A DNA stretch of 64,000 nucleotides from Treponema pectinovorum (GTDB taxonomy: Bacteria; Spirochaetota; Spirochaetia; Treponematales; Treponemataceae): positions 435,532-499,531 of the forward strand of contig NZ_UFQO01000003.1 of NCBI RefSeq assembly GCF_900497595.1, given 5' to 3'. Shown one piece after another: positions 7,250 to 15,518 of the stretch (positions within the stretch are counted from its first letter, which is position 1; every line of letters begins with the position of its first letter). Under the pieces are notes generated by a model. That model saw only the letters and a list, made by a program, of their open reading frames with translations. It had not been told where the DNA came from and searched no databases. A program made the translations under genes and the position numbers.

Positions 7250-8539
7250 TTAATTTTGGGTTCCGTAGTATTTTGTAAAATAAATTCCGAGCTGACCAAG
7301 CACTTTTTGCGCGACCGAAAAATTTTGGTTTACTAAAAACCTAAAGTCTTCTTCCGTAATTCTTACTATTTGAGAATCTTCTAAGGCTGTCGCTGTAGAT
7401 GAACGCGGTTTTCCGAGGATGCAAATCAATTCCCCAAAAAAATCGCCTTTTTTAAAATAATTTTCTTCTCTAAATTCTGGGCGGTTGACTTTTATGCTGC
7501 CTTTTAAAATGTAATACGCATTTGAATCTTTATCGCCGTCTTTGTAAATCGATTCTCCTGCAGAAAGGTAGATGATTGGAAAATCTTTTGCCAAAAGAAA
7601 ATCTGGTTTTATAAAAAGCAAGCGCCTTAATTTTCCTACAAATCCGCTTTCTTCTTTTTTTGGAAGCAAATACAGTTCTCCAAGCAAAAGTTCGTCAAAA
7701 AATTGACACACAAAGATGTACTGTGCAAAAAAAAGAAAAAACGTAAAGAAAAAAAAGATGTCAATCAACAGTATGATTACGTTCCCAAGAACTCCATATA
7801 TCAGGTTGTAGCGGCTCACATTTATGAATGAATGCAAAATCGCTCTAAACATCCAAAAACTTGCTGTGCAGATAAAACCAGAAGCAAGACAGAGCTTTAA
7901 TTTTGGTCTAGTTCCCGCGCCAATTTTATACATCAGTGTTACTACGACAAAAAATAAAAAGTTTGGAAGGTAAGAAAAAAGTTTTCCCCGCAAAATTCCT
8001 GTGTGTATAAAATCCAACTGAGGAAATCGCTGGAAAAACGGAAGTGCAACTATGGTTTTTATCGACATATAAAAAGAGACAAACATTACAGCGATAAAAA
8101 CAACAGCTATCTCAAAAACAAAGACTAAAATTTGATTTATGACTGGTCTGCGCTTTTGCTGGTCGTGAAATATATTGCGAAGCGAAGCAAAAACCGAAGC
8201 AAAAAAACGCCGTGCCATCCAAAATATAGAAAAAATCAAAAACGCTTCTAACGTGCTGAATTTTTTTATCGTTTGAAATGAATGCAAAATCGCTTCTGGA
8301 TTAAAATAATTTTTTAATTCAGGAACTGTAAAATAGATAGAATCGATAAGTGCTGGGCTTGCGTGCAAAAATCTGACCGCAAGTAAGATTATCATTATGA
8401 AGATTGGAACTGCGGAAAAAATTAAATCAAAAGAGCAGGCACTTGCATAACTTAAAAGACCGTTTTGAAAGAAAAATTTTATGTTGAGAAAAACGCTCTG
8501 TGCAAAAGTTATGTGAGTTATTGCCCGCCTTTTTTTCAT
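7250..8539 (-). CDS. YihY/BrkB-family membrane protein fused to a cyclic-nucleotide-binding domain
   Basis: Residues about 15-290 form a YihY/UPF0761-type bundle of roughly six hydrophobic segments. Residues about 320-420 are a cNMP-binding beta-barrel: AYYILKGSIKV, then FFGELICILGKPRSSTATA, which contains the GEL...PR-x-x-T phosphate-binding cassette. The binding cassette looks intact, so control of an envelope protein by cAMP or cGMP is plausible but inferred. Its start lies 4 nt after the asnS stop, so the two genes are probably cotranscribed. YihY was once mislabelled RNase BN; no nuclease motif is seen. Confidence 0.85.
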   Translation of the reverse strand: MKKRRAITHITFAQSVFLNIKFFFQNGLLSYASACSFDLIFSAVPIFIMIILLAVRFLHASPALIDSIYFTVPELKNYFNPEAILHSFQTIKKFSTLEAFLIFSIFWMARRFFASVFASLRNIFHDQQKRRPVINQILVFVFEIAVVFIAVMFVSFYMSIKTIVALPFFQRFPQLDFIHTGILRGKLFSYLPNFLFFVVVTLMYKIGAGTRPKLKLCLASGFICTASFWMFRAILHSFINVSRYNLIYGVLGNVIILLIDIFFFFTFFLFFAQYIFVCQFFDELLLGELYLLPKKEESGFVGKLRRLLFIKPDFLLAKDFPIIYLSAGESIYKDGDKDSNAYYILKGSIKVNRPEFREENYFKKGDFFGELICILGKPRSSTATALEDSQIVRITEEDFRFLVNQNFSVAQKVLGQLGIYFTKYYGTQN

Positions 8540-8543
8540 TTTT

Positions 8544-9992
8544 TTAAAAATCTGCCAGTTTTGGCGCCCTTGGATAAGGAATTACATCGCGAATATTCTG
8601 CATTCCAGTTACGTAGAGTAAAAGTCGCTCAAATCCAAGTCCAAATCCAGAATGGGGAACTGTACCGAATTTTCTTAAATCTAAGTACCAGTCATAATCT
8701 TCTGGTTTTAATCCCAAATCTTTTATGCGGTTAAAGAGTTTGTCGTAATCGTCTTCTCGCTCTGAGCCACCGATTATTTCTCCCAGTCCTGGAACTAGAA
8801 CATCGACAGCTTTTACAGTTTTTCCGTCGTCATTCAACTTCATGTAAAACGCTTTTATCTCTTTTGGATAGTTGTAAACCATAACTGGACATTTATAGAT
8901 CTTTTCTGTCAAATAGCGCTCGTGTTCTGTCGCTAAATCGCAACCCCAATAAGGTTTAAACTCAAATTCGTCTGCATGTTTTTCAAGCTCTGCAACTGCG
9001 TCTGTATAAGAAACCCTCTTGAACGGAGTTTCTACAACATGGCGAAGAGTGTCTATAACTCCAGGTTGGATTCGCTTGTTAAAAAATTCCATATCGGCAG
9101 CGCATTTTGTCAAAGCCCAATTCAACAGATATTTTATGAATTCTTCCTGAATATCCATGTCGTCTTCGAGGTCAAAAAATGCCATTTCAGGTTCGCACAT
9201 CCAAAACTCTGCCAGATGCCTTGTTGTATTTGAATTTTCTGCTCTAAAAGTAGGACCAAAGGTGTACACTCTTCCCAAAGCGGTTGCAAGAGTTTCGGCT
9301 TCTAATTGTCCAGAAACTGTGAGAGAGGCTTTTTTGCCAAAAAAGTCTTTGTTGTAATTTACGAGTTTTGCAGCGTCCTCTTTTTTCATTCCAGAAGCGC
9401 CTTTTTCAACGGCGATTTCTGCAATTTTTTCCATAGAAAGGGTTGTAATCTGGAACATCTCTCCAGCACCTTCTGCATCTGAGCAGGTGATTTCTGGAGT
9501 ATTTATATAGAAAAACCCCCGTTCCTGAAAAAATGAGTGTAGTGCAAAAGCCATCTGGCTTCTCATTCTAAAAACAGCACCAAAAGTGTTTGTCCTTGCT
9601 CTAAGGTGTCCGTTTTCTCTTAAAAATTCCATAGTTGCTGCTTTTTTTTGGATAGGATAATCTGCAGGGCATTTTCCTAAAACTACAAGTGTTTCTAAAT
9701 TTACTTCTACAGACTGCCCTGAAGCTGGAGATTCTACTAGTTTTCCTGTCGCTTTTAGAGAAGCACCTGTCGAAAGCTCTTTTAGCGATTTTTCGATATT
9801 GTCTGCATTATCTTTGTTTAGTGAATTTTCTCTGTCAAAAGTTAATTGAATAGACGCAAAGCATGAACCGTCGTTCACCTGAATAAATACAAGATTTTTT
9901 GAATCGCGAATTGTGCGTACCCAGCCACAAACTGTAACTGTTCTACCGTCCGCAGCGGAGGTAAGGATGTCCTTAATAAGTTCTGTTTTCAT
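8544..9992 (-). CDS. asnS: Asparaginyl-tRNA synthetase
   Basis: Class-II aminoacyl-tRNA synthetase charging tRNA-Asn. An N-terminal OB-fold anticodon-binding domain (VTVCGWVRTIRDSKNLVFIQVNDGS) is followed by the catalytic core with motif 2 (FRAENSNTTRHLAEFWMCEPE) and motif 3 (GFGLGFERLLLYVTG). It is 482 residues, slightly longer than E. coli AsnRS. First gene of an apparent two-gene unit with yihY-cNMP, and divergent from citrate synthase. A free-standing ammonia-dependent asparagine synthetase (asnA) is also in this window. Confidence 0.95.
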   Translation of the reverse strand: MKTELIKDILTSAADGRTVTVCGWVRTIRDSKNLVFIQVNDGSCFASIQLTFDRENSLNKDNADNIEKSLKELSTGASLKATGKLVESPASGQSVEVNLETLVVLGKCPADYPIQKKAATMEFLRENGHLRARTNTFGAVFRMRSQMAFALHSFFQERGFFYINTPEITCSDAEGAGEMFQITTLSMEKIAEIAVEKGASGMKKEDAAKLVNYNKDFFGKKASLTVSGQLEAETLATALGRVYTFGPTFRAENSNTTRHLAEFWMCEPEMAFFDLEDDMDIQEEFIKYLLNWALTKCAADMEFFNKRIQPGVIDTLRHVVETPFKRVSYTDAVAELEKHADEFEFKPYWGCDLATEHERYLTEKIYKCPVMVYNYPKEIKAFYMKLNDDGKTVKAVDVLVPGLGEIIGGSEREDDYDKLFNRIKDLGLKPEDYDWYLDLRKFGTVPHSGFGLGFERLLLYVTGMQNIRDVIPYPRAPKLADF

Positions 9993-10170
9993 AGTTTATA
10001 AGTCTAATGAATTCAAGATGATTTTTCAACGAGAGAAAGTGCGCCGCATTTTCTTCTACATTTTATCCAAAACAAATTGCAAAAACGCAAGGCAAAATAT
10101 TCATTCAATAAAATCGGCATAAACAATCTCGTTATAAAAAAAGTTTTTTGATAAAAATTCTTGAGTTTTA

Positions 10171-10199
10171 TTGCATATCTATGGCCAAAATCGTATAAT
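10171..10199 (+). promoter_or_regulatory. Sigma-70-type promoter of citrate synthase
   Basis: TTGCAT (10171-10176), 17-bp spacer, TATAAT (10194-10199). The predicted transcript start near 10206 lies inside the ATG at 10201, so that ATG is unlikely to be used. This supports a downstream TTG start. Confidence 0.75.
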
Positions 10200-10254
10200 T
10201 ATGAATTATTATTCGCAAGAATTGTATATTTATGCAAAGAAACAGGAGTTCCAG

Positions 10255-11607
10255 TTGACAGAGAAAGAAAATCTTTTTATCGGGCGTTTATCAGAACTTG
10301 CTCAGTGCAATGACCCGATTGCGCCTTCCCTTTACGAAAAATACGATGTAAAACGCGGACTTAGAAATGCAAACGGAACTGGTGTTTTGGTTGGTCTTAC
10401 GAGCATTGGCGATGTTGTTGGATACGATGTTGTAGATGGCAAAAAAATAGCAATTCCAGGCAAACTTGTTTATCGCGGTTATGATGTTGCCGACCTGGTA
10501 AAAGATTCTCAGGCACACAGTCAATTCGGATTTGAACAGACCGTATATCTTTTGCTTTTTGGCGAATTGCCTAATCAAAAAGAATTAGACGATTTTAAAG
10601 AATATCTTGGAGAATTACGCACACTTCCTCCAAATTTTACAGAAGATATGATAATGAAAGCGCCTTCTTCTGACATAATGAATAAACTTGCCCGAGGAGT
10701 TTTGGCTTCGTATTCTTATGACGAAAATCCAGAAGACCGCTCAATTTCTAATGTTTTAAGGCAGTGCATAGAACTCATAAGTCGCTTTGGAACTTTAACC
10801 GCTTATGCATATCAGGCAAAGAGGCGTTATTATGATGGAAAGTCTATGTATATTCATAATCCTCTTCCAGAACTTTCCACAGCAGAAAATTTTTTGCGTT
10901 TAATAAGAAACAACAAGGCTTTTACAGATGATGAAGCAAAACTTTTGGATTTGGCTTTAATCCTTCATGCAGAACACGGAGGCGGAAACAATTCTTCTCT
11001 TACCGTTCACGTTGTTAGTTCTGCCGATACAGATACGTATTCTGCAATTGGGGCTGCTGTTGGTTCTTTAAAAGGAAGTCGCCACGGTGGAGCTAACATA
11101 AAAGTTATGGAGATGATGGATGACATAAAAAAGCATGTAAAAGACTGGTCAAGCGAAAAAGAGCTTAAAGAATATCTAAAAAAGATTTCTGAAAAAAAGG
11201 CTTTTGACCGCACAGGACTCATCTACGGTCTTGGCCATGCAATTTATACGATAAACGATCCTCGCGCTACTATTCTTAGAGACAGGGCAGAAAAACTTGC
11301 CAAAGAAAAAGGGCTGGAAGACGAATACAACCTTTACAAATTGATGGAACGAGTAGGTCCAGAAGTTATTTACGAAGAACACGGTGATGATAAAAAAATC
11401 TGTGTAAATGTGGACTTTTATTCGGGCTTTATATATTCAATGTTGAACATTCCGCGCGAACTATTCACACCGCTTTTTGCAGTAAGTAGAATTGCAGGTT
11501 GGAGTGCACACCGCATAGAAGAGATTGTCGCAGGTGGAAGGATATACCGCCCGGCGTACAAAAATATCCTTGCAGAGCGCGAGTATATTCCAATCTCAAA
11601 GCGATAA
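10255..11607 (+). CDS. gltA: Citrate synthase, long bacterial type
   Basis: Condenses oxaloacetate and acetyl-CoA. Catalytic motifs are HAEHGGGNNSS, the SRHGGAN histidine and the aspartate in VDFYSGF; GLGHAIYTINDPRA is also conserved. The N terminus (EKYDVKRGLRN-NGTGVLVGLT) matches the ~450-residue type found in Firmicutes and some spirochetes. I place the start at TTG 10255: AGGAG lies 6 nt upstream (10244-10248) and a strong promoter ends at 10199, which rules out ATG 10201 if that promoter is used. From 10255 the protein is 450 residues. The next gene starts 8 nt after the stop. Confidence 0.88.
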   Translation: MTEKENLFIGRLSELAQCNDPIAPSLYEKYDVKRGLRNANGTGVLVGLTSIGDVVGYDVVDGKKIAIPGKLVYRGYDVADLVKDSQAHSQFGFEQTVYLLLFGELPNQKELDDFKEYLGELRTLPPNFTEDMIMKAPSSDIMNKLARGVLASYSYDENPEDRSISNVLRQCIELISRFGTLTAYAYQAKRRYYDGKSMYIHNPLPELSTAENFLRLIRNNKAFTDDEAKLLDLALILHAEHGGGNNSSLTVHVVSSADTDTYSAIGAAVGSLKGSRHGGANIKVMEMMDDIKKHVKDWSSEKELKEYLKKISEKKAFDRTGLIYGLGHAIYTINDPRATILRDRAEKLAKEKGLEDEYNLYKLMERVGPEVIYEEHGDDKKICVNVDFYSGFIYSMLNIPRELFTPLFAVSRIAGWSAHRIEEIVAGGRIYRPAYKNILAEREYIPISKR

Positions 11608-11615
11608 AATTTTGT

Positions 11616-12437
11616 ATGGAACGCCTGGATAAAATTCTCTGTCATGCAGGTTTTGGCTCAAGAAAAGATGTAAAAAAACTCTGTCACCGAGGTCTTGTAT
11701 CTGTCAATTCAAAAATTGTTACGGACTGTGCATTTAAAATCGAAATAGAAAAAGACGAACTCGTAATCGACGGCAAAAAGATAACGCTTCAAAAAGACAT
11801 CTACATAATGATGAATAAATGCAAAGATGTTGTCTGCGCTAACAAGGACGGTCTTCATAAAACAGTTTTTGATTTTGTTCCAGAAGATTTTTTCAATAAA
11901 TTTTTTGGTGGCGATTTACACTGCATGGGGCGGCTCGACATCGATACGGAAGGGCTTTTAATTTTAACCAGCGACGGAAAACTTACGCACAATTTGCTCT
12001 CTCCAAAAAATCACGTTCCAAAAACTTATGCGGTTGGACTAAAAAACGCCTTAACGCAAGAGCAAAAAAACGAATATCAAAAAATATTTAAAGAAGGATT
12101 TTGGATAGACCGCGAACAAAATGAAGAAGGATTTGTCGCTCAAAGTGCAGATTTGTTTTGGATTTTAGAAGATGAAGACGAAAATGCAAAACTTTTGGGC
12201 AAAGCTCTCTTACAGGCGATAAATGAAAATTCTTCTGGCAAAAGCGACTGCATTCTTACTATAAGCGAAGGAAAATATCATCAGGTAAAAAGGATGTTCG
12301 CTCAACTAAAAAACGAAGTTGTATATTTAAAAAGGGTGAAAATCGGCAATTTAGTTTTGGATTCCAATTTAAAACCTGGCGAATGCAGGGAACTTATCGA
12401 AGAAGAAATAAATCTTTTGTCATATACCAAAAATTAA
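11616..12437 (+). CDS. RsuA/RluB/RluF-family rRNA pseudouridine synthase
   Basis: An N-terminal S4 RNA-binding domain (ERLDKILCHAGFGSRKDVKKL) is followed by the synthase domain with catalytic Asp in MGRLDIDTEGLLILT. Length is 273 residues. It lies 8 nt downstream of citrate synthase, so it is probably in the same transcript. Whether the target is 16S (RsuA) or 23S rRNA (RluB/E/F) cannot be told from the sequence. Confidence 0.9.
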   Translation: MERLDKILCHAGFGSRKDVKKLCHRGLVSVNSKIVTDCAFKIEIEKDELVIDGKKITLQKDIYIMMNKCKDVVCANKDGLHKTVFDFVPEDFFNKFFGGDLHCMGRLDIDTEGLLILTSDGKLTHNLLSPKNHVPKTYAVGLKNALTQEQKNEYQKIFKEGFWIDREQNEEGFVAQSADLFWILEDEDENAKLLGKALLQAINENSSGKSDCILTISEGKYHQVKRMFAQLKNEVVYLKRVKIGNLVLDSNLKPGECRELIEEEINLLSYTKN

Positions 12438-12457
12438 GTTTGTTGCAAAATGTCGTT

Positions 12458-13261
12458 ATGAATAATATTTTTAATTCTTTTATAAATTCCATAACTCCAG
12501 CACTTTTGATTCCACTTTTGGGAACAATTTTAGGTTCTGCCTGTGTCTTTTTTATGGGAAACTCTCTAAATTCCAAATTACAAAAGGCGTTGCAGGGCTT
12601 TGCTTCTGGCGTAATGGTTGCTGCTTCTATCTGGAGCCTTTTACTTCCAGCGTTTGATTTATCTTCTTCCATGGGAAAGTTATCATTTATTCCAGCTGTT
12701 GTAGGTTTTTGGGTTGGAATTTTTTTTCTTTTATCGCTTGATCATCTTATTCCGCATCTGCATTTGGGTTCTAGTCAAGCAGAAGGTGTAAAAAGTCATC
12801 TTAAAAAGACAACGATGATGATTTTTGCTGTTACGATTCATAATCTTCCAGAAGGAATGGCGATCGGTGTTGTATATGCAGGTTTTCTTTCAGGAAATTC
12901 CAGCATAAGCGCAATGGGAGCGTTGAGCCTTGCTTTGGGAATTGCAATTCAAAATTTTCCAGAGGGAGCGATAATTTCCATGCCGTTAAAAACAGAAGGA
13001 ATAAGCAGAAGAAAATCCTTTGTCTACGGAACGCTTTCTGGAGTTGTAGAACCGCTTGGCGCATTTTTGATGATAGTTGCAAGTTCACTTTTTCTTCCTG
13101 TTCTGCCATATTTTTTGGCTTTTGCAGCTGGAGCGATGATTTATGTTGTTGTAGAAGAATTGATTCCAGAAATGTCTCAAGGTATTCACTCTGATATTGG
13201 AACCACAATGTTTGCCTTGGGCTTTACAGTGATGATGACCTTGGACGTAGTTTTAGGATAA
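12458..13261 (+). CDS. ZIP-family metal transporter
   Basis: A polytopic inner-membrane protein of 267 residues with about eight hydrophobic segments. The two metal-site helices carry TIHNLPEGMAIGV and IQNFPEGAIISMPL, the second with Gln in place of His. A loop between helices 3 and 4 holds a histidine cluster (DHLIPHLHLG). It imports zinc or another divalent cation (ZupT/GufA type); specificity is not determinable. It starts 20 nt after the pseudouridine synthase gene and is probably cotranscribed. The stop is 1 nt from the convergent thrH stop. Confidence 0.88.
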   Translation: MNNIFNSFINSITPALLIPLLGTILGSACVFFMGNSLNSKLQKALQGFASGVMVAASIWSLLLPAFDLSSSMGKLSFIPAVVGFWVGIFFLLSLDHLIPHLHLGSSQAEGVKSHLKKTTMMIFAVTIHNLPEGMAIGVVYAGFLSGNSSISAMGALSLALGIAIQNFPEGAIISMPLKTEGISRRKSFVYGTLSGVVEPLGAFLMIVASSLFLPVLPYFLAFAAGAMIYVVVEELIPEMSQGIHSDIGTTMFALGFTVMMTLDVVLG

Positions 13262-13262
13262 T

Positions 13263-13868
13263 TTATTTTTTTAGAACAGCTTTAATTGCTTTCAAAAGTT
13301 CACCGTAATCAGTAAAAGACGGAATAGAAGGGTAGTCATTTTTTATCTTTTCAGTTGTGCGGAATAAAAAGCCAACCTTGCTTTGCTCAATCATCGCAAG
13401 GTCGTTATAGCTGTCGCCAAAGGCAATCGTTTTAAATCCAATAGACTGAAACGCTTTTACGGTGGAAAGTTTTGAATTTTTGCAGCGCATTTTGTGCTTT
13501 ACGATAAAACCTTCGCTGTCAACTTCGAGGCTGTTGCAAAAAACGGTTGGCATTCCAAGTTTTTTTAGAATAGGGCCTGCAAATTCCTCAAAGGTGTCGC
13601 TCAAGACAACCGTCTGGCAAATAGAGCGCAATTCGTCCAAAAAATCTTTTGCACCAGTTAAAGGTTCAATTTCTGCAATCGTATTTTGAATATCTTTTAG
13701 TTTGATGCCCTTTTCCCGCAAAATTGAAATTCTCCAGTTCATCAATTTATCGTAATCAGGTTCGTCGCGGGTTGTTCTGCTCAATTCAGGAATCCCTGAA
13801 ACCTTTGAAAATTCAATCCAAATTTCAGGCGAAACCACGCCTTCCATATCCAGGCAAGTTATGTACAT
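13263..13868 (-). CDS. thrH: ThrH-type phosphoserine phosphatase/homoserine kinase
   Basis: HAD-superfamily protein of 201 residues. The nucleophile motif is CLDMEGVV, with Glu where most HADs have the second Asp, as in Pseudomonas ThrH. Other ThrH-like signatures are VSPEIWIEFS, TTRDEPDYDKLM, VVLSDTFEEF and FGDSYNDLAM. ThrH has phosphoserine phosphatase activity and can transfer phosphate to homoserine. The assignment to ThrH rather than SerB rests on the DMEG motif and the short length. Confidence 0.85.
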   Translation of the reverse strand: MYITCLDMEGVVSPEIWIEFSKVSGIPELSRTTRDEPDYDKLMNWRISILREKGIKLKDIQNTIAEIEPLTGAKDFLDELRSICQTVVLSDTFEEFAGPILKKLGMPTVFCNSLEVDSEGFIVKHKMRCKNSKLSTVKAFQSIGFKTIAFGDSYNDLAMIEQSKVGFLFRTTEKIKNDYPSIPSFTDYGELLKAIKAVLKK

Positions 13869-13950
13869 TTTTTTCCTCTATTAATTTTCTATTTTGCCAG
13901 CAAGTCTATCAGTTTTTTTTAGTTTGTGCGAGTTTTTATTTTTTTTTAAT

Positions 13951-14290
13951 TCGGGCGGCTTTTTGCTCCACTTGCGTTACGCAAAAAACAGGCTTTGCGG
14001 GGTTCGCTAAGCACTCATCGTCCTCGTCGCTTTGCTCCTGCGGTCGACGGCTTCGCCGCCCCTCCAATCCTTGCCGCATCGTCGCACAGGAGGTGCGACT
14101 TACAAGTAATATTGACAGTTTTGCAAAAACTGTCTGTCAAATAAAATCACGGATGATTTTATTTGACCACAATCCCTTGCCGCGCTGTGTACACGGACGT
14201 ACACTTACAACTGCTGTTGACAGTTTTAGTAAGAAAACTGTCCATTTCAAGAAAACACGGAAGTTTTCTTGAAATGCCAATCCTTGCCGC
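13951..14290 (+). repeat. Dispersed intergenic repeat, copy B, with a run of palindromes and constant-loop hairpins
   Basis: The core 13951-14073 is nearly identical to copy A. Four GGA-loop hairpins follow. 14081-14099: arms GTCGCAC/GTGCGAC, loop AGGAG. 14136-14167: 14-bp arms GTCAAATAAAATCA/TGATTTTATTTGAC, loop CGGA, reading UCACGGAUGA. 14187-14204: GTGTAC/GTACAC, loop ACGGAC. 14243-14276: 14-bp arms CATTTCAAGAAAAC/GTTTTCTTGAAATG, loop ACGGAA. Interleaved are two GACAGTTTT/AAAACTGTC palindromes (14114-14134 and 14219-14242) without a GGA loop. The element lies in the divergent gap between thrH and the sigma factor gene. Confidence 0.88.
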
Positions 14291-14557
14291 ATCGTATGTT
14301 TTACTTTCAGCAATATCAAAAAAAAATCCACATTTTAACTCAAATTTTTAATAAAACAATAAATCGTATAAAAAATTATATCTGTATACAAAATCATACA
14401 TTCAAACTTAAATTTGTCTAAAAAAGTGCATTTTTATAAAATTTTTGTAAAAGTCTTGAAATTTGAATTTTTTGTGTTAGGAAATTCAATTTCTTTTATT
14501 TCCTTGTATTATATTAAATTACTCTAATTTATAATTTTTATTCAACTTTTTTATCAT
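14291..14557. other. AT-rich spacer between repeat B and the sigma factor promoter
   Basis: About 270 bases, very AT-rich, with long A and T tracts and no credible reading frame. It could hold upstream activator sites for the -24/-12 promoter that follows, but I see no clear paired operator. Confidence 0.5.
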
Positions 14558-14560
14558 ACT

Positions 14561-14576
14561 TGGCACACTTTTTGCT
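14561..14576 (+). promoter_or_regulatory. Sigma-54-type (-24/-12) promoter match before the sigma factor gene
   Basis: TGGCAC at 14561-14566 and TTGCT at 14572-14576 give the invariant GG-N10-GC spacing, matching the consensus TGGCACG-N4-TTGCW except for one base (A for the final G). An overlapping sigma-70 reading exists, TTGGCA (14560-14565) and TATAAT (14581-14586), but its 15-bp spacer is too short to be optimal. Either or both may function. Confidence 0.55.
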
Positions 14577-14613
14577 GTTTTATAATTTAGAGAGTTATCA
14601 GCAAATAGGCGGA

Positions 14614-14635
14614 AACCGAATTCTAAATCGGTTTT
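14614..14635 (+). promoter_or_regulatory. Leader hairpin before the sigma factor start
   Basis: AAACCGA and TCGGTTT form a 7-bp stem with an 8-nt loop inside the predicted 5' leader, about 12 nt before the GGAG Shine-Dalgarno at 14648-14651. It may modulate translation; no U-tract follows, so it is not a terminator. Confidence 0.4.
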
Positions 14636-14657
14636 CAGATGGAAAATGGAGATGTTT

Positions 14658-15467
14658 ATGGATATTCTAGAAACTTACATCAAGCAGGTACAACGATATC
14701 CGCTCTTGGAAGCATTCGAAGAAGTTGCACTTTCTAAAGAAATCGAAAAAGGGAGTCGTTGTGCAAAAGAAAAACTTATAAATTGCAATTTGCGCCTTGT
14801 AATAAGCATCGCAAAAAAATTTATGAATATTCCTCGGGTTTCTATAATGGATCTCATCCAAGAAGGCAATTTAGGGCTAATGACGGCTGCGTCTAAATAC
14901 AACTATGGATTTAAAACTCGGTTTTCGACTTATGCTTACACTTGGATTTTGCAATATATGTTGCGCTATCTTTACAATAAGACTTCTCCAATCACTCTTC
15001 CACACAGAAAAGAGGAACTTTTACGAAAAATAGTTACATCAAAAGAAGAATTTAAACAAGCGTTTAATAGAGAAGCAACTATTTCTGAACTTTCATCTTA
15101 TTGCGGAATTTCGGAAAGGGATTTAACTCATGCTCTTTCTTATTCTTATACAGTTACAAGCATAGATTGCGAAACTTCAGAAGAAGGAAGTGTAACTCTC
15201 GGAGATTTGATTCCCGACAATAAATACAATCCAGAAGTAAATTATCTTCGCGAAGAAGAAAAAAACAACATAAAAGAAATGGTGGCAGGCCTCTCTGACT
15301 GCGAAAAAAAGGTTATCTACGGTCGCTACAACTTTAACTGCGACGAACATACTCCAACTTTGAGAGAATTGAGCGAACTTTTGGGCGTTAGTGCCGAAAC
15401 TGTTAGACAGATTGAAATTCGTGCTGTAAAAAAGATAAAAAAAGTTGCTGTTGAATTTGGTACGTAA
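14658..15467 (+). CDS. Alternative sigma-70 family RNA polymerase sigma factor (RpoS/RpoD-like, short)
   Basis: A protein of 269 residues with region 1.2 (DILETYIKQVQRYPLL), region 2 (LINCNLRLVISIAKKF, then MDLIQEGNLGLMTAASKY and RFSTYAYTWI), region 3 and region 4 (LRELSELLGVSAETVRQIE). It lacks the long N terminus of a housekeeping RpoD and is the size of Borrelia RpoS. Region 2.4 reads STYAYTWILQYML instead of the housekeeping STYATWWIRQAI, so promoter recognition should differ. Start ATG 14658 is chosen because GGAG lies 6 nt upstream; ATG 14646 has no site. Its promoter shows a -24/-12 match, its leader a hairpin, and it is followed by an intrinsic terminator. Confidence 0.85.
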   Translation: MDILETYIKQVQRYPLLEAFEEVALSKEIEKGSRCAKEKLINCNLRLVISIAKKFMNIPRVSIMDLIQEGNLGLMTAASKYNYGFKTRFSTYAYTWILQYMLRYLYNKTSPITLPHRKEELLRKIVTSKEEFKQAFNREATISELSSYCGISERDLTHALSYSYTVTSIDCETSEEGSVTLGDLIPDNKYNPEVNYLREEEKNNIKEMVAGLSDCEKKVIYGRYNFNCDEHTPTLRELSELLGVSAETVRQIEIRAVKKIKKVAVEFGT

Positions 15468-15518
15468 GTTTTTATCTCTTGACTTTGGTGCTGGTCTTCC
15501 AAAATATCTTAAAAAAAA

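Noticed and set aside
14112-14222. TTGACA hexamers at 14112-14117 and 14217-14222 inside repeat B as promoters
   Set aside because: They lie in the GACAGTTTT palindromes and have no -10 hexamer at 16-18 bp; the sequence is explained by the inverted repeats.
13724-14272. Plus-strand reading frame of 182 codons over thrH and repeat B
   Set aside because: It overlaps thrH on the other strand, then reads through palindromes; there is no ribosome site and no recognisable protein pattern.
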